From Chimaeribacter coloradensis (lineage in GTDB: Bacteria > Pseudomonadota > Gammaproteobacteria > Enterobacterales > Enterobacteriaceae): a stretch of 57,616 nucleotides of DNA. The position numbers were made by a program, and so were the translations under genes. How positions within the stretch are numbered: position 1 is the first letter of the stretch; each line of letters begins with the position of its first letter. The stretch covers positions 1 through 57,616 of the forward strand of contig NZ_PJZH01000023.1 of the NCBI RefSeq assembly GCF_002858715.1, in the 5' to 3' direction. This document shows, one piece after another, positions 15,447 to 25,917 of this stretch. Under the pieces are notes generated by a model that did not search any database, was not told the origin of the DNA, and worked only from the letters and a program-made list of their open reading frames with translations.

Positions 15447-15632
15447 CTATTTAGAGTCTGATTCATAAGGATCTTCTTCATCATCGGTGCTGTCGTCACG
15501 CTTTCTCGGGATCTCGCCCTCTTTGTTCACCAGATCATCCTCTTCATAGGGATTGGGCGAACTGGGCGCGTCTTCCGGCAAGCCGTGGTGTTTGTTGGGG
15601 AATGGCGCGTTATGATCGGGATGTTCAGACAT
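15447..15632 (-). CDS. Acidic microprotein, 61 residues (paralogue of the gene at 15137)
   Basis: An acidic, low-complexity peptide starting MSEHPDHNAPFPNKHH with an Asp/Glu-rich tail (DDSTDDEEDPYESDSK). ATG 15632 has GGAG six bases upstream; an ATG four codons earlier is less well placed. It shares the MSE-PD start, the PYE(E)DD-type motif and the terminator with its neighbour. No family is recognised. Probably disordered and cytoplasmic. Confidence 0.6.
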   Translation of the reverse strand: MSEHPDHNAPFPNKHHGLPEDAPSSPNPYEEDDLVNKEGEIPRKRDDSTDDEEDPYESDSK

Positions 15633-15706
15633 GGTGCTCTCCATTGACTCACGTAGTTGTCCGTTAAGTATAGAAGAGGTCTGCAGATTCAGCCCGCCGT
15701 GGCCCG

Positions 15707-15898
15707 TCAGCCTTTTTCACGCAGCTTATTGAGTACCACGTTATTTTTACGCCGCGCGCGTGCCTGGGGGTGCAGGTGGCGCATTACCCGCTGCTCCAGT
15801 TGCTGGTCACTCAGTTCCCGCCCACGCAGGGCATAGACCCAGCACACCAGCCGGAGGTAGGGGAAAAACCACCAGCTTACTCCCTGTTTAACACGCAT
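15707..15898 (-). CDS. Small basic hypothetical protein, 63 residues
   Basis: I do not recognise the family. It begins with a hydrophobic, aromatic stretch (VSWWFFPYLRLVCWVYALRG, residues 7-26) that could be one membrane helix or an amphipathic anchor. An Arg/Lys-rich helix (HLHPQARARRKNNVVLNKLREKG) follows. ATG 15898 has GGAG eight bases upstream. An earlier in-frame ATG lacks a ribosome site. Confidence 0.55.
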   Translation of the reverse strand: MRVKQGVSWWFFPYLRLVCWVYALRGRELSDQQLEQRVMRHLHPQARARRKNNVVLNKLREKG

Positions 15899-16061
15899 TT
15901 TTGCCACTCCGCTACTCCTCACTCTGTCAGTATTACCCGTCGCTCCATGCTGAACGCCGTGCATTATTGCATAGGCCCGGGCGCCGGGAGTGTAACAGAC
16001 AGCATTTTTTTCCGGCAGTTCAACCTGAATGCACATGCCGCCGCATGCCGCCGCGATGCGG

Positions 16062-16244
16062 TCAGCGCCTGCCGGCCACCTCCACGTAGTCGTACATCAG
16101 CTCGTGCGCCCGGCTCAGCAGCAGGTCCACCGCCATCGGCTGGTGGCCGCCGTCGCGGACCAGTTTCAGCGCTTCACAGAGGTGTTGCTGGGCCTGGGTC
16201 AGCGGGTGCAGGGGCTTTTTAAACGGGATGATTTCAGCGGCCAT
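16062..16244 (-). CDS. Small helical hypothetical protein, 60 residues
   Basis: A soluble-looking 60-residue protein (MAAEIIPFKKPLHPLTQAQQ...) with two likely helices (residues 16-31 and 37-54). ATG 16244 has AGGAG six bases upstream. It overlaps the end of a small membrane-protein gene (16234-16389) by 11 bases, so the two are translationally coupled. I do not recognise a family. Confidence 0.65.
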   Translation of the reverse strand: MAAEIIPFKKPLHPLTQAQQHLCEALKLVRDGGHQPMAVDLLLSRAHELMYDYVEVAGRR

Positions 16245-16389
16245 CTTTCTCTCCTAACTTTTGAATTGCCATGCAGACACAGGCCGTGCTCAGCCAGATT
16301 GTGCCGCAAATTAATGCGATGCCATTTTCAGAAACCATGGCGCTGCCGGTGATCAGCGCGCCGAGTGCGGCCAGAAAGTAGTGCATCAT
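16234..16389 (-). CDS. Two-helix small membrane protein, 51 residues
   Basis: This short gene reads MMHYFLAALGALITGSAMVS, a short SEN turn, then GIALICGTIWLSTACVCMAI and a basic tail. That gives two hydrophobic helices of about 16 and 20 residues. GGAG lies five bases before the first of two ATGs (16389 and 16386). Its stop lies 11 bases inside the following gene, typical of a coupled pair. Family unknown. A sigma-28-like promoter lies about 170 bp upstream. Confidence 0.6.
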   Translation of the reverse strand: MMHYFLAALGALITGSAMVSENGIALICGTIWLSTACVCMAIQKLGEKDGR

Positions 16390-16557
16390 TGTCTCTCCGG
16401 GTCAGTGCATCCCTGGCGGCAGCGCGCCCCTGCGCGTTCCACCGCGCCGGCCCCGCCGTCTGAATACCCTGCGTCGACATCATCCCGGATCATCGCGTCT
16501 CTGTTACCTGCCTCGGTATGCATACCCTCACCTTCTCTCAACATTGAACTGAACACA

Positions 16558-16584
16558 TTATCGGCAGCCGGGCCGGTAACCGTA
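16558..16584 (-). promoter_or_regulatory. Candidate sigma-28 promoter for the small-gene pair at 16062-16389
   Basis: On the minus strand TACGGTTA, 11 bases, GCCGATAA. The -10 element is a perfect sigma-28 match and the spacing is exact; the -35 matches 5 of 8 positions. It faces the coupled small genes. A chance match is possible. Confidence 0.45.
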
Positions 16585-16681
16585 CCCAGATTGACAATAT
16601 TGATGAAAATTCAGGCCATTCAGGAAGATAAGCCTGGAAAAAGGAGGGGGACGGTGCGGCGGCCTGCGCGGCCGCGCGCCG

Positions 16682-16996
16682 TTACATCTGCATGTTCATC
16701 ACTTCCTGGTAGGCGGAGACCAGTTTGTTACGTACCTGTACGCCAAGTTGCAGCGACACAGAGGCCTTTTGCAGATCCACCATTACGTCATTGAGGCCGA
16801 CGCCGGGCACGCCCAGCTCGAACTTCTCCGACTGGATGCGGGCGCTGTTCTGGATGTCACTGATTTTGCCCACGGCGGCTTTCAGCTCGCTGGCGAAGCC
16901 CGCCTGCTGCAACGGCGACGCCGCGGCCGGGCCGGTGGCCTGAAGTGCCGTGGCCTGCATCTGCTGCAGGACGCTTTGAATACCCTGGATTGCCAT
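16682..16996 (-). CDS. fliE: Flagellar hook-basal body protein FliE
   Basis: FliE joins the MS ring/export gate to the proximal rod and is the first rod-type substrate exported. At 104 residues it has exactly the E. coli length. The conserved C-terminal helix ([20 protein letters not shown], then [18 protein letters not shown]) is intact. ATG 16996 is chosen on family length; an in-frame ATG at 17065 would add a non-homologous 23 residues. It is transcribed away from fliF. Confidence 0.95.
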   Translation of the reverse strand: MAIQGIQSVLQQMQATALQATGPAAASPLQQAGFASELKAAVGKISDIQNSARIQSEKFELGVPGVGLNDVMVDLQKASVSLQLGVQVRNKLVSAYQEVMNMQM

Positions 16997-17292
16997 ACGT
17001 TTCTCTCTGGTGTCCGCCCGCACCGGGTGGGCAGGCGGAACGCTATGCTTTTTGATGGCTGACACCCTATCACAGGGTTTTTCGGCTAAAGCGTCTAAAT
17101 AGCTGCAAAAAACACGGCTTATTCAGCCATCGAAATTTCTGTCAACAGCAAATAATGGCCCACCTGAAAATTGGGACATTTCCTATTACCCGATCCAGTG
17201 CCTTTTGACGCGTCAACGCAAACCGCCAGGGAGTCCGTTTTGCAACTCTATACCATTACTCACATCCGTTTGCAGTGTAGCGAGGTGGCTTT
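16997..17292. promoter_or_regulatory. fliE-fliF divergent promoter region
   Basis: 296 bp between divergent class 2 flagellar genes. By analogy it holds the FlhDC-activated promoters for fliE and for fliF-fliR. I see no unambiguous FlhDC box or sigma-28 site and call no exact positions. Confidence 0.5.
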
Positions 17293-19011
17293 ATGAATGC
17301 CGCGACCGCGACCGGCGATAACCGTGAAAACGGCCTGAACGCGCTGTTTACCCGCCTGCGCGCCAATCCAAAAATTCCGTTGCTGGTTGCTGCCGCGGCC
17401 GCCGTGGCGATTGTCGTCGCCATGATGCTCTGGGCGCGCAGCCCGGATTACCGCGTCCTGTTCAGTAACCTGAATGACAAGGATGGCGGTGCCATCGTCA
17501 CCCAGCTGACGCAGATGAACATCCCTTACCGCTTCGCCGACAATGGCGGCGCGCTGCTGGTGCCGGCAGAGAGCGTCTATGAGACGCGCCTGCGCCTGGC
17601 GCAGGCCGGGCTGCCCAAGGGCGGCGCGGTCGGCTTTGAACTGATGGATCAGGAGAAGTTCGGCATCAGCCAGTTCAGCGAGCAGCTCAACTACCAGCGT
17701 GGCCTGGAGGGCGAGCTGTCGCGCACCATTGAGACCCTCGGCCCGGTGCAGAGCGCACGCGTGCATCTGGCGATGCCGAAGCCTTCGCTGTTCGTGCGCG
17801 AGCAGAAATCCCCGTCCGCCTCGGTGACGCTGGCGCTGCAACCCGGCCGCGCGCTGGATGACGGCCAGATCAACGCCATCGTTTATATGGTCTCCAGCAG
17901 CGTCTCCGGCCTGCCGCCGGCCAGCGTGACCGTGGTGGACCAGAGCGGCCACCTGCTGACCCAGACCGAAGGCAGTGAGCGTTTCCTGAACGCCACCCAA
18001 CTGAAATTCACCAATGAGCTGGAGTCCCGCTTCCAGCGCCGTATTGAGAACATCCTGGCCCCGATGGTGGGGGCGGCCAACGTCCATGCGCAGGTGACCG
18101 CGCAGATCGACTTCGCCGCGCGCGAGCAGACGGATGAGCAGTACAAGCCGAACGGCAACGCCGACGACGCCGCCATCCGTTCCCGCCAGCTGAGCACCAA
18201 CGATCAGGTCGGCTCCGCAGTGGGCGGCGTGCCGGGCGCGCTCTCCAACCAGCCGGCCCCGGCCACCACCGCACCGATTGAGACCCCGGCAGCCAAGACG
18301 GCGGCCAACGGCAAGAATGCGGCGGCCAACAAACCTGCTGACACCGCGACCCGCAGCACCGCCACCACGGCGCGCGGCAGCGTCCCGGGCAGCAGCCGCC
18401 ATGATGAGACCACCAACTACGAGCTGGACCGCACCATCCGCCACACCACCGAAAGCGCGGGCGGCGTGCAGCGCCTCTCCGTGGCGGTGGTGGTGAACTA
18501 CGCCACCGGTGCCGACGGCAAGCAGAAAGCGCTGACCGACGCCCAGCTCAAGCAGATCAACGATCTGGTGCGTGAGGCGATGGGCTACTCCGCCGAGCGC
18601 GGCGACAGCCTGAACGTGGTCAACACGCCGTTTAACGACACACAGGATCTCCCGGCCGAGCTGCCGTTCTGGAAACAGCAGTCGTTCTTCGAGCAGTTGC
18701 TTAACGCCGGCCGTTACCTGCTGATTCTGATTGTCGCCTGGATCCTGTGGCGCAAGCTGGTCCGCCCGCAACTGCGTAAACAGCAGCAGGCTCAGGAAGC
18801 CGCCGTGGCCGCTGCCGCTGCTGCCCAGGCCACCTCCGCTGCCGAAAGTGCCCCGACGGCCAAACCGAGCAGTGATGAGCTGGCGCAGCGCAAGCGCTCC
18901 CAGCAACGCGTCAGCGTGGAAGTCCAGACCCAGCGCGTCCAGGAGCTGGCCGATAAAGAACCCCGCGTGGTCGCCCTGGTGATCCGCCAATGGATGAGTA
19001 CTGAGCTATGA
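17293..19011 (+). CDS. fliF: Flagellar MS-ring protein FliF
   Basis: FliF forms the membrane MS ring on which rotor and export gate are built. The 572-residue protein has a first membrane helix (about 28-48), periplasmic ring-building motifs ([36 protein letters not shown]), an Ala/Thr-rich insert around 310-365, a second helix (about 469-486) and a C-terminal tail that binds FliG (ending [14 protein letters not shown]). It leads the fliFGHIJK genes and overlaps fliG by four bases. Confidence 0.96.
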   Translation: MNAATATGDNRENGLNALFTRLRANPKIPLLVAAAAAVAIVVAMMLWARSPDYRVLFSNLNDKDGGAIVTQLTQMNIPYRFADNGGALLVPAESVYETRLRLAQAGLPKGGAVGFELMDQEKFGISQFSEQLNYQRGLEGELSRTIETLGPVQSARVHLAMPKPSLFVREQKSPSASVTLALQPGRALDDGQINAIVYMVSSSVSGLPPASVTVVDQSGHLLTQTEGSERFLNATQLKFTNELESRFQRRIENILAPMVGAANVHAQVTAQIDFAAREQTDEQYKPNGNADDAAIRSRQLSTNDQVGSAVGGVPGALSNQPAPATTAPIETPAAKTAANGKNAAANKPADTATRSTATTARGSVPGSSRHDETTNYELDRTIRHTTESAGGVQRLSVAVVVNYATGADGKQKALTDAQLKQINDLVREAMGYSAERGDSLNVVNTPFNDTQDLPAELPFWKQQSFFEQLLNAGRYLLILIVAWILWRKLVRPQLRKQQQAQEAAVAAAAAAQATSAAESAPTAKPSSDELAQRKRSQQRVSVEVQTQRVQELADKEPRVVALVIRQWMSTEL

Positions 19012-20000
19012 GTTTGTCCGGAACCGAAAAGAGCGCCGTGCTGTTGATGACGCTGGGTGAAGACCGCGCGGCGGAGGTGTTCAAGCACCTCTCCTCGCGC
19101 GAGGTACAGCAGCTGAGCAGCGCGATGGCGAACACCCACCACATCTCCACCAAGGTGCTGGCGGAAGTGCTCAACGAATTTGAGGTGGACGCCGAGCAGT
19201 ACGCCGCCCTGAGCATCAACACCAATGACTACCTGCGCTCGGTGCTGATCAAGGCGCTGGGCGAAGAGCGTGCCTCCAGCCTGCTCGAGGACATCCTCGA
19301 GTCGCGTGAGACCACCACCGGCATGGAGACGCTCAACTATATGGAACCGCTGATGGCGGCCGACCTGATCCGCGACGAACACCCGCAGATCATCGCCACC
19401 ATTATGGTGCACCTGAAGCGCGGCCAGGCGGCCGACATCCTGGCGCAGTTCGACGAACGCCTGCGCAACGATGTGATGCTGCGTATCGCCACTTTCGGCG
19501 GCGTGCAGCCGGCGGCGCTGGCGGAGCTGACGGAAGTGCTGAACAACCTGCTCGACGGCCAGAACCTCAAGCGCAGCAAGCTGGGCGGCGTGCGTACCGC
19601 GGCCGAGATCATCAACCTGATGAAAACCCAGCAGGAAGAGGCGGTCATGGACGCGATGCGCGGCTACGACGGCGAGCTGGCCCAGAAAATTGTCGACGAG
19701 ATGTTCCTGTTCGAAAACCTGGTGCAGGTCGACGACCGCAGCATCCAGCGCCTGTTGCAGGAAGTGGACAACGAGTCGCTGCTGGTGGCACTGAAAGGTG
19801 CCGAACAGCCGCTGCGCGACAAGTTCCTCAACAATATGTCGCAGCGTGCGGCCGATATCCTGCGCGACGACCTGGCCAACCGCGGCCCGATGCGTATGTC
19901 GCAGGTCGAGGCCGAGCAGAAAGCGATCCTGCTGATTGTCCGCCGTCTGGCGGAAACCGGCGAAATGATGATTGGTGGTGGCGAGGATACCTATGTCTGA
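19008..20000 (+). CDS. fliG: Flagellar motor switch protein FliG
   Basis: FliG is the switch-complex subunit that meets the stator. It converts ion flow to torque and sets the direction of rotation. The 330-residue length is normal. The middle-domain EHPQ motif ([12 protein letters not shown], about residue 125) and the C-terminal charged torque helix ([23 protein letters not shown]) are conserved. The start overlaps the fliF stop and the end overlaps fliH. Confidence 0.96.
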   Translation: MSLSGTEKSAVLLMTLGEDRAAEVFKHLSSREVQQLSSAMANTHHISTKVLAEVLNEFEVDAEQYAALSINTNDYLRSVLIKALGEERASSLLEDILESRETTTGMETLNYMEPLMAADLIRDEHPQIIATIMVHLKRGQAADILAQFDERLRNDVMLRIATFGGVQPAALAELTEVLNNLLDGQNLKRSKLGGVRTAAEIINLMKTQQEEAVMDAMRGYDGELAQKIVDEMFLFENLVQVDDRSIQRLLQEVDNESLLVALKGAEQPLRDKFLNNMSQRAADILRDDLANRGPMRMSQVEAEQKAILLIVRRLAETGEMMIGGGEDTYV

Positions 20001-20691
20001 TGCGCTGAACCGGCTGCCGTGGCAACCGTGGAAATTAAACGATCTCTCCCCTGCCCCGAAGCGCATGGAGCCGGCCTTCCAGGCCGCCTACGATGTGCTG
20101 GCGGAGCACGAGGAGCACGCCCGCCAGCACGAACTGGCCGGGTTGCGCCAGCAGGCGCAGCAGGAAGGGCACCAGCTCGGCTTCCAGCAGGGCAAACAGC
20201 AGGGCTATGACGCTGGCTTCCAGGCCGGTTATCAGGCCGGGCAGCAGCAGGGGCTGGAGGCGGCCCAGGCGCAGCAGCAGCCGCTGACCGACCAGTGGCA
20301 GGCGATGGTCACCGACTTCCAGCAGACGCTGGACTCGCTGGACAGCGTGATCGCCTCGCGCCTGATGCAGCTGGCGCTGACCGCGGCGAAGCAGATCCTC
20401 GGCCAGGCACCGCAGTGCGACGGTGCCGCCCTGCTCAGCCAGATCCAGCAGCTGATCCAGCAGGAGCCGATGTTCAGCGGCAAACCGCAGCTGCGGGTCA
20501 GCCCGCAGGATTATGACCGCGTCGAGCAGCAGCTCGGCGTGACGCTGAGCCTCAACGGCTGGCGGCTGGTGGCTGACCCGCAGATCCACCGCGGCGGCTG
20601 CAAAGTCAGTGCCGAAGATGGTGACCTCGACGCCTCGCTCGCCACGCGCTGGCAGGAACTCTGCCGCCTGGCGGCACCGGGGGAAGTATGA
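19993..20691 (+). CDS. fliH: Flagellar export ATPase negative regulator FliH
   Basis: FliH is the peripheral stalk of the export ATPase. It dimerises, binds FliI and anchors it to FlhA and the C ring through FliN. The 232-residue protein starts [15 protein letters not shown], where the Trp residues are the membrane/FliN anchor. It carries the typical GxxxG repeat helix at about 59-87, interleaved with Gln. ATG 19993 lies inside the end of fliG; an upstream start would add seven unlikely residues. Confidence 0.93.
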   Translation: MSDALNRLPWQPWKLNDLSPAPKRMEPAFQAAYDVLAEHEEHARQHELAGLRQQAQQEGHQLGFQQGKQQGYDAGFQAGYQAGQQQGLEAAQAQQQPLTDQWQAMVTDFQQTLDSLDSVIASRLMQLALTAAKQILGQAPQCDGAALLSQIQQLIQQEPMFSGKPQLRVSPQDYDRVEQQLGVTLSLNGWRLVADPQIHRGGCKVSAEDGDLDASLATRWQELCRLAAPGEV

Positions 20692-22055
20692 CTGCCCGCT
20701 TAGGCCGCCTGCTGCACGCGCTGGATGATGCCGAACAGCGCATTACCCGCACCCCCGCCCTGCGCCGTTACGGCCGCCTGACCCGGGCGACCGGGCTGGT
20801 GCTGGAGGCGACCGGCCTCCAGCTGCCGCTGGGTGCCACCTGCATTATTGAGCGCACCGACGCCAACCATCAGGTGCAGGAAGTGGAGAGCGAAGTGGTG
20901 GGCTTTCAGGGGCAGCGCCTGTTCCTGATGCCGCTGGAAGAGGTCGAAGGCATCCTGCCCGGCGCACGCGTTTACGCCCGCCTGACGCCGGACGGCCAGA
21001 GCAGCGGCAAGCAGTTGCCGCTCGGCCCGCAGCTGCTCGGCCGGGTGCTGGACGGCGCGGCCAAACCGCTGGACGGCCTGCCGCCGCCGGAGACCGGCTT
21101 CCGCGCGCCGCTGATGACCGCCCCGGTCAACCCGCTGCTGCGTACCCCGATTGAGCAGGTGCTGGACGTCGGCGTGCGCGCCATCAACGCCCTGCTCACC
21201 GTGGGGCGCGGCCAGCGCATGGGCCTGTTCGCCGGTTCCGGCGTCGGCAAAAGCGTGCTGCTCGGCATGATGGCGCGCTACACCCAGGCCGATGTGATCG
21301 TGGTCGGGCTGATTGGCGAGCGTGGCCGCGAAGTCAAAGATTTCATTGAAAACATCCTCGGGGCGGAAGGCCGCGCCCGCTCGGTGGTGATCGCCGCCCC
21401 GGCTGACGTCTCGCCGCTGCTGCGGATGCAGGGCGCGGCTTACGCCACCCGCATCGCTGAAGATTTCCGCGACCGCGGCCAGCATGTGCTGCTGATCATG
21501 GACTCCCTGACCCGCTACGCGATGGCGCAGCGTGAAATCGCCCTGGCGATCGGCGAGCCGCCCGCCACCAAAGGCTACCCGCCTTCCGTCTTCGCCAAGC
21601 TGCCCGCACTGGTGGAGCGTGCCGGTAACGGCGTGGACGGCGGCGGCTCGATCACCGCCTTCTATACCGTACTGACCGAAGGCGATGACCAGCAGGACCC
21701 GATCGCCGACTCGGCACGCGCCATCCTCGACGGCCATGTGGTGCTGTCGCGCCGCCTGGCGGAGTCGGGCCACTACCCGGCGATCGACATTGAGGCCTCT
21801 ATCAGCCGGGCGATGACCTCGCTGATTGATGACACCCACTACCGCCGGGTGCGCCAGTTCAAACAGATGCTGGCGAGCTACCAGCGCAACCGCGATCTGG
21901 TCAGCGTCGGGGCCTATGCCGCCGGCAGTGACCCGCTGCTCGACCGCGCCATCCGCCTCTACCCGCAGATGGAGGCGCTGTTGCAGCAGGGCATCCATGA
22001 GCAGAGCGACTTCACCGCCGCCTGCGACCACCTGACGACTCTGTTGCCGAACTGA
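20688..22055 (+). CDS. fliI: Flagellum-specific ATP synthase FliI
   Basis: The F1-beta-like hexameric ATPase that energises substrate unloading for flagellar export. The 455-residue protein has Walker A AGSGVGKS (182-189), Walker [10 protein letters not shown] and the family motif [18 protein letters not shown]. It overlaps fliH by four bases and lies 31 bp before fliJ. Confidence 0.96.
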   Translation: MTARLGRLLHALDDAEQRITRTPALRRYGRLTRATGLVLEATGLQLPLGATCIIERTDANHQVQEVESEVVGFQGQRLFLMPLEEVEGILPGARVYARLTPDGQSSGKQLPLGPQLLGRVLDGAAKPLDGLPPPETGFRAPLMTAPVNPLLRTPIEQVLDVGVRAINALLTVGRGQRMGLFAGSGVGKSVLLGMMARYTQADVIVVGLIGERGREVKDFIENILGAEGRARSVVIAAPADVSPLLRMQGAAYATRIAEDFRDRGQHVLLIMDSLTRYAMAQREIALAIGEPPATKGYPPSVFAKLPALVERAGNGVDGGGSITAFYTVLTEGDDQQDPIADSARAILDGHVVLSRRLAESGHYPAIDIEASISRAMTSLIDDTHYRRVRQFKQMLASYQRNRDLVSVGAYAAGSDPLLDRAIRLYPQMEALLQQGIHEQSDFTAACDHLTTLLPN

Positions 22056-22086
22056 CCGGCAACCCGTTTTTCCCTGTGAGGCCCGG

Positions 22087-22533
22087 ATGAACACTCTCTC
22101 CCCGATGGGTACCCTGCGCGATCTGGCGCAAAAAGCGCTGGACCAGGCCGTGACCCAGCTTGGGCAGGTGCGCCAGTCGCACCTTAACGCCGAACAGCAG
22201 CTCACGATGTTGCTCAGTTACCAGGATGAGTACCGCCAGCAGCTCAACAGCACGCTGAACGGCGGTATCGATGCCCTGAGCTGGCAGAACTACCAGCAGT
22301 TTATCCAGACGCTGGACAAGGCGATTGAGCAGCACCGCCGCCAGCTGGCGCAGTGGAGCCAGCGCCTGGACCAGGCGGTGAGCCACTGGCAGGACAAGCA
22401 GCAGCGGCTGAACGCCTACCAGACGCTGGCCGACCGCGCCCAGCTACAGCAGCGGGTGGTGGAGGGGCGGCTGGACCAGAAACGCATGGACGAATTTGCG
22501 CAACGAAGCACCTACAGGAACCGCGAACAATGA
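22087..22533 (+). CDS. fliJ: Flagellar export chaperone FliJ
   Basis: A 148-residue antiparallel coiled-coil protein. It sits in the centre of the FliI hexamer, contacts FlhA and recycles chaperones. It is Gln- and Leu-rich throughout, with the C-terminal EFAQRS segment typical of the family. The end overlaps fliK by four bases. Confidence 0.92.
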   Translation: MNTLSPMGTLRDLAQKALDQAVTQLGQVRQSHLNAEQQLTMLLSYQDEYRQQLNSTLNGGIDALSWQNYQQFIQTLDKAIEQHRRQLAQWSQRLDQAVSHWQDKQQRLNAYQTLADRAQLQQRVVEGRLDQKRMDEFAQRSTYRNREQ

Positions 22534-23855
22534 ATCTGACTCTGTTGAACCTCGCCCCGGCGGCCGAGGCCACCACGGCCACCGCCGCCACCGCGATCTC
22601 CCCTGCGGCCACCGCCAACGGCCTGGCCGACGGGCTGCTGCCGGAAGAGAGCGGCCTCGACTTTGCCGGCCAGCTCGACGCCCAGCTCAGCCAGCTGGCC
22701 GCCGGCCTGCCGGGCAGCGCCCTGACAGCGGCAGGTGAGCCAAAAGGCAAAGGTGTGACCGCGCTGACGGCTGACGGCAAAGCGGCGCTGGTCGCGGCCA
22801 CTGCCACCGGCAAAACCACGGCGGGTAAAACGCAGGCTGCCGATCTGGTGAGCCAGCTGGCTGCTGCCGTGGAAAAACTGACCCAGCCCGGCACCGCCCC
22901 GGCTGCGCTGGCCAGCCGTGATGCGCGCGTGGAGAAAAGCGACACCGCCGTTAACGCGGAAAAAGAGGATGACCAGCAGGCGATCCAGTCCCTGTTCGCC
23001 ATGCTCGGCCTGCCCGCGCCGGTGATCGCCCCGGCACAGGCGGCGAACGCCGCCACCGTGACGGCGGAAGCCACCGGCGGTGACGCCGCCCTGACCCGCG
23101 CCGCCGGCCTGACCACGGCGCTGACCGCCTCCGCCCCGGCGGCGGCCACGCCTGCGGCTTCGGGCGCACCCGCCCTTCAGGCTGACGCGGAAACCTCCGC
23201 CGCAGCCGCCCCGGCCGTGGCCCCGGCAGAGAGCCTGGAGAGCGCAGCCATGCTGCTCTCCTCTGCCCAGCCGCAGAAAGAGGCCGCCGTCACCTCCCCG
23301 GACAGCGCGCCGCAGCCGACGGTGCAGGCGCTGGCGATGCCGGTGGCCGCCGCCACCGCAGCAGCGGCCCCGGCTGTTGCCGCCCCGGCCGTGGCCTCGG
23401 CCCCGGTGCTCAGCAGCCCGCTCGCCAGCCCGGAGTGGCAGCAGGCGCTGGGCCAGCAGGTGATGATGTTTACCCGCCAGGGCCAGCAGAGCGCCGAGCT
23501 GCGGCTGCACCCGGAAGATCTCGGGGCGTTGCAGATAAGCCTGAAGATTGACAACAACCAGGCACAGCTGCACTTCGCCTCACCGCACCAGCAGGTCCGC
23601 GCCGCGGTGGAAGCCGCCATGCCGCACCTGCGCACCGCGCTGGCAGAGAGCGGCATCAGCCTTGGCCAGAGCAGCGTCGGCAGTGACGGCAGCGCCTGGC
23701 AGAACCCGCAGCAGAGCGCCCAGCAGCAGGGCAGCCGCAGCACGCCGGGCAGCTGGAACGCCACTGACGCCCGCGCCGCCGCGGAACCGCTGGCGGTGCC
23801 GGCCAGCCTGGCGTCACGCCTGGGCGGCGGCAGCGGCGTGGACATCTTCGCCTGA
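22530..23855 (+). CDS. fliK: Flagellar hook-length control protein FliK
   Basis: FliK measures the hook and switches export specificity from rod/hook to filament substrates through FlhB. This 441-residue version has a long Ala/Pro/Thr-rich ruler region and a conserved C-terminal switch domain ([20 protein letters not shown], then [21 protein letters not shown]). It is somewhat longer than the Salmonella protein (405). Low-complexity GC-rich codons generate long spurious frames on both strands. The start is at the fliJ stop. Confidence 0.94.
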   Translation: MNLTLLNLAPAAEATTATAATAISPAATANGLADGLLPEESGLDFAGQLDAQLSQLAAGLPGSALTAAGEPKGKGVTALTADGKAALVAATATGKTTAGKTQAADLVSQLAAAVEKLTQPGTAPAALASRDARVEKSDTAVNAEKEDDQQAIQSLFAMLGLPAPVIAPAQAANAATVTAEATGGDAALTRAAGLTTALTASAPAAATPAASGAPALQADAETSAAAAPAVAPAESLESAAMLLSSAQPQKEAAVTSPDSAPQPTVQALAMPVAAATAAAAPAVAAPAVASAPVLSSPLASPEWQQALGQQVMMFTRQGQQSAELRLHPEDLGALQISLKIDNNQAQLHFASPHQQVRAAVEAAMPHLRTALAESGISLGQSSVGSDGSAWQNPQQSAQQQGSRSTPGSWNATDARAAAEPLAVPASLASRLGGGSGVDIFA

Positions 23856-24011
23856 CGCTTTTTCCCCCTGCCCCCACAAACGGATGAGGTAAGGCGGTTT
23901 TCCATGCCTATTCCGCCTATTGTCCGGGCCGATAAACGCGATAATCATCGCAACTTCTAGTCCGGCAGGCATTGCGTGCCGGGCGTTAACGTACAGGAAC
24001 CTGACTTATCC

Positions 24012-24497
24012 ATGTCTGAACAAGCCATCACAGCCAAAGGTAAAGGTAAACGCTTCCCCTGGATGATCATTCTCATCGTGGTCGCCCTTGCCGCCTGCGC
24101 AGCAGCGGGCTACAGCTGGTGGAGAATGCATAACCATACCGAGGGTACCGTCAGCGAGAAACCTAAGCCGCCTGCCGCCCCGGTGTTTATGCCGCTGGAC
24201 ACCTTTACCGTCAACCTCCAGACGCCGACCAACGACCCGGACCGCGTGCTGTATATCGGCCTGACCCTGCGTCTGCCGGATGAAGAGACCCGCACCACCC
24301 TCTCCGGCTACCTGCCGGAAGTGCGCAGCCGCCTGCTGTTGCTGCTGTCGCGCCAGACGCCGGACCAGCTGGCAAGTGAAGCGGGCAAGCAACAACTTAT
24401 CGGCCAGATCAAAGACGTGCTCCGCCCGTCTATGGTCCCGGGCCAGCCGGACCAGAAGGTGACCGACGTCCTGTTCACCGCCTTTATCTTACGGTGA
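24012..24497 (+). CDS. fliL: Flagellar basal body-associated protein FliL
   Basis: FliL is a single-pass protein that rings the stator and supports torque at high load. The 161-residue protein has a cytoplasmic start, one membrane helix (about 17-38) and a periplasmic stomatin-like domain. The C terminus ([12 protein letters not shown]) is typical. ATG 24012 follows the short gap after fliK and is likely the start of a second transcription unit (fliLMNOPQR). An upstream in-frame ATG lacks homology. Confidence 0.94.
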   Translation: MSEQAITAKGKGKRFPWMIILIVVALAACAAAGYSWWRMHNHTEGTVSEKPKPPAAPVFMPLDTFTVNLQTPTNDPDRVLYIGLTLRLPDEETRTTLSGYLPEVRSRLLLLLSRQTPDQLASEAGKQQLIGQIKDVLRPSMVPGQPDQKVTDVLFTAFILR

Positions 24498-24503
24498 CCG
24501 GTT

Positions 24504-25508
24504 ATGGGCGATAGCATCCTTTCTCAGGCTGAGATTGACGCGCTGCTGAACGGTGACAGCAACAGTGACGAACCTGTTGCCGCCACCGGCAGTGAAAATG
24601 ACGTCCGGCCGTATGACCCGACCACCCAACGCCGCGTTGTGCGGGAACGCCTGCAGGCGCTGGAGATTATCAACGAGCGTTTTGCGCGGCACTTCCGCAT
24701 GGGGCTGTTTAACCTGTTGCGGCGCAGCCCGGACATCACGGTGGGCGGCATCAAGATCCAGCCCTACCATGAGTTTGCGCGCAACCTGCCGGTGCCGACC
24801 AACCTGAACCTGGTGCAGCTGAAGCCGTTGCGCGGCACTGCCCTGTTCGTGTTTGAGCCGAGCCTGGTGTTCATCGCCGTGGATAACCTGTTTGGCGGCG
24901 ACGGCCGTTTCCCGACCAAGGTCGAGGGGCGTGAGTTTACCCACACGGAACAACGGGTGATCAAGCGGATGCTGCGGCTGGCGCTGGATGCCTACGGTGA
25001 CGCCTGGAGTGCGATTTACAAAATCGACATCGAGTATGTGCGTGCCGAGATGCAGGTGAAGTTCACCAACATCACCACCTCGCCGAACGACATCGTGGTG
25101 ACCACGCCGTTCCACGTTGAGATCGGCGCGCTGAGCGGGGATTTCAACATCTGTATCCCGTTCGCGATGATTGAACCGCTGCGCGAGCTGCTGACCAACC
25201 CGCCGCTGGAGAACTCCCGCCAGGAGGACAACAACTGGCGCGATACGCTGGTTCACCAGGTGCAGCACTCGGAGCTGGAGCTGGTGGCGAATTTCGCTGA
25301 GATCCCGCTGCGGTTGTCACAGATTATGAAATTACAACCGGGTGACGTGCTGCCGATTGAGAAAGCCGATCGCCTGATTGCCCATGTTGATGGCGTACCG
25401 GTGCTGACCAGTCAGTACGGCACGCTGAACGGCCAGTACGCGCTGCGCGTGGAACACCTGATTAACCCTATTTTGAATTCGCTGAATGAGGAACAGCCCA
25501 ATGACTGA
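24504..25508 (+). CDS. fliM: Flagellar motor switch protein FliM
   Basis: FliM forms the C ring with FliG and FliN and binds phosphorylated CheY. The N-terminal CheY-binding motif (ILSQAEIDALLNG, residues 5-17) and the C-terminal SpoA domain (LSQIMKLQPGDVLPIEKAD) are intact. 334 residues matches E. coli. It overlaps fliN by eight bases. Confidence 0.96.
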   Translation: MGDSILSQAEIDALLNGDSNSDEPVAATGSENDVRPYDPTTQRRVVRERLQALEIINERFARHFRMGLFNLLRRSPDITVGGIKIQPYHEFARNLPVPTNLNLVQLKPLRGTALFVFEPSLVFIAVDNLFGGDGRFPTKVEGREFTHTEQRVIKRMLRLALDAYGDAWSAIYKIDIEYVRAEMQVKFTNITTSPNDIVVTTPFHVEIGALSGDFNICIPFAMIEPLRELLTNPPLENSRQEDNNWRDTLVHQVQHSELELVANFAEIPLRLSQIMKLQPGDVLPIEKADRLIAHVDGVPVLTSQYGTLNGQYALRVEHLINPILNSLNEEQPND

Positions 25509-25917
25509 CGCCAACCAGCCGACTGACGCAACCGGATCCGTGGACGACTTATGGGCTGATGCGTTCAACGAACAGCAGCAGGCCGCCGAAAAACCGGTGC
25601 CGACCACCGAAGGGGTGTTCAAATCCCTTGAGCCGCACGAAGGGCTGGGCAATTTGCAGGATATCGACATGATCCTCGACATCCCGGTCAAGCTCACGGT
25701 GGAACTCGGCCGCACCAAGATGACCATCAAAGAGCTGCTGCGCCTGTCGCAAGGCTCGGTGGTGGCGCTGGACGGCCTGGCAGGTGAGCCGCTGGACATC
25801 CTGATCAACGGTTACCTGATTGCCCAGGGTGAAGTGGTGGTGGTCGCTGACAAGTTCGGCGTACGCATCACTGACATCATTACCCCTTCTGAGCGGATGC
25901 GCCGCCTGAGCCGCTGA
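25501..25917 (+). CDS. fliN: Flagellar motor switch protein FliN
   Basis: The smallest C-ring subunit (138 residues), which also docks the FliH-FliI export ATPase. After an acidic N-terminal tail (DDLWADAF) the SpoA domain runs from about 55 to 135 with the near-invariant stretch TIKELLRLSQGSVVALDG. ATG 25501 matches family starts. Confidence 0.96.
   Translation: MTDANQPTDATGSVDDLWADAFNEQQQAAEKPVPTTEGVFKSLEPHEGLGNLQDIDMILDIPVKLTVELGRTKMTIKELLRLSQGSVVALDGLAGEPLDILINGYLIAQGEVVVVADKFGVRITDIITPSERMRRLSR

Noticed and set aside
22512-23573. 353-codon minus-strand frame across fliK
   Set aside because: Caused by the Ala/Pro/Gly-rich codons of fliK; no start site or domain.
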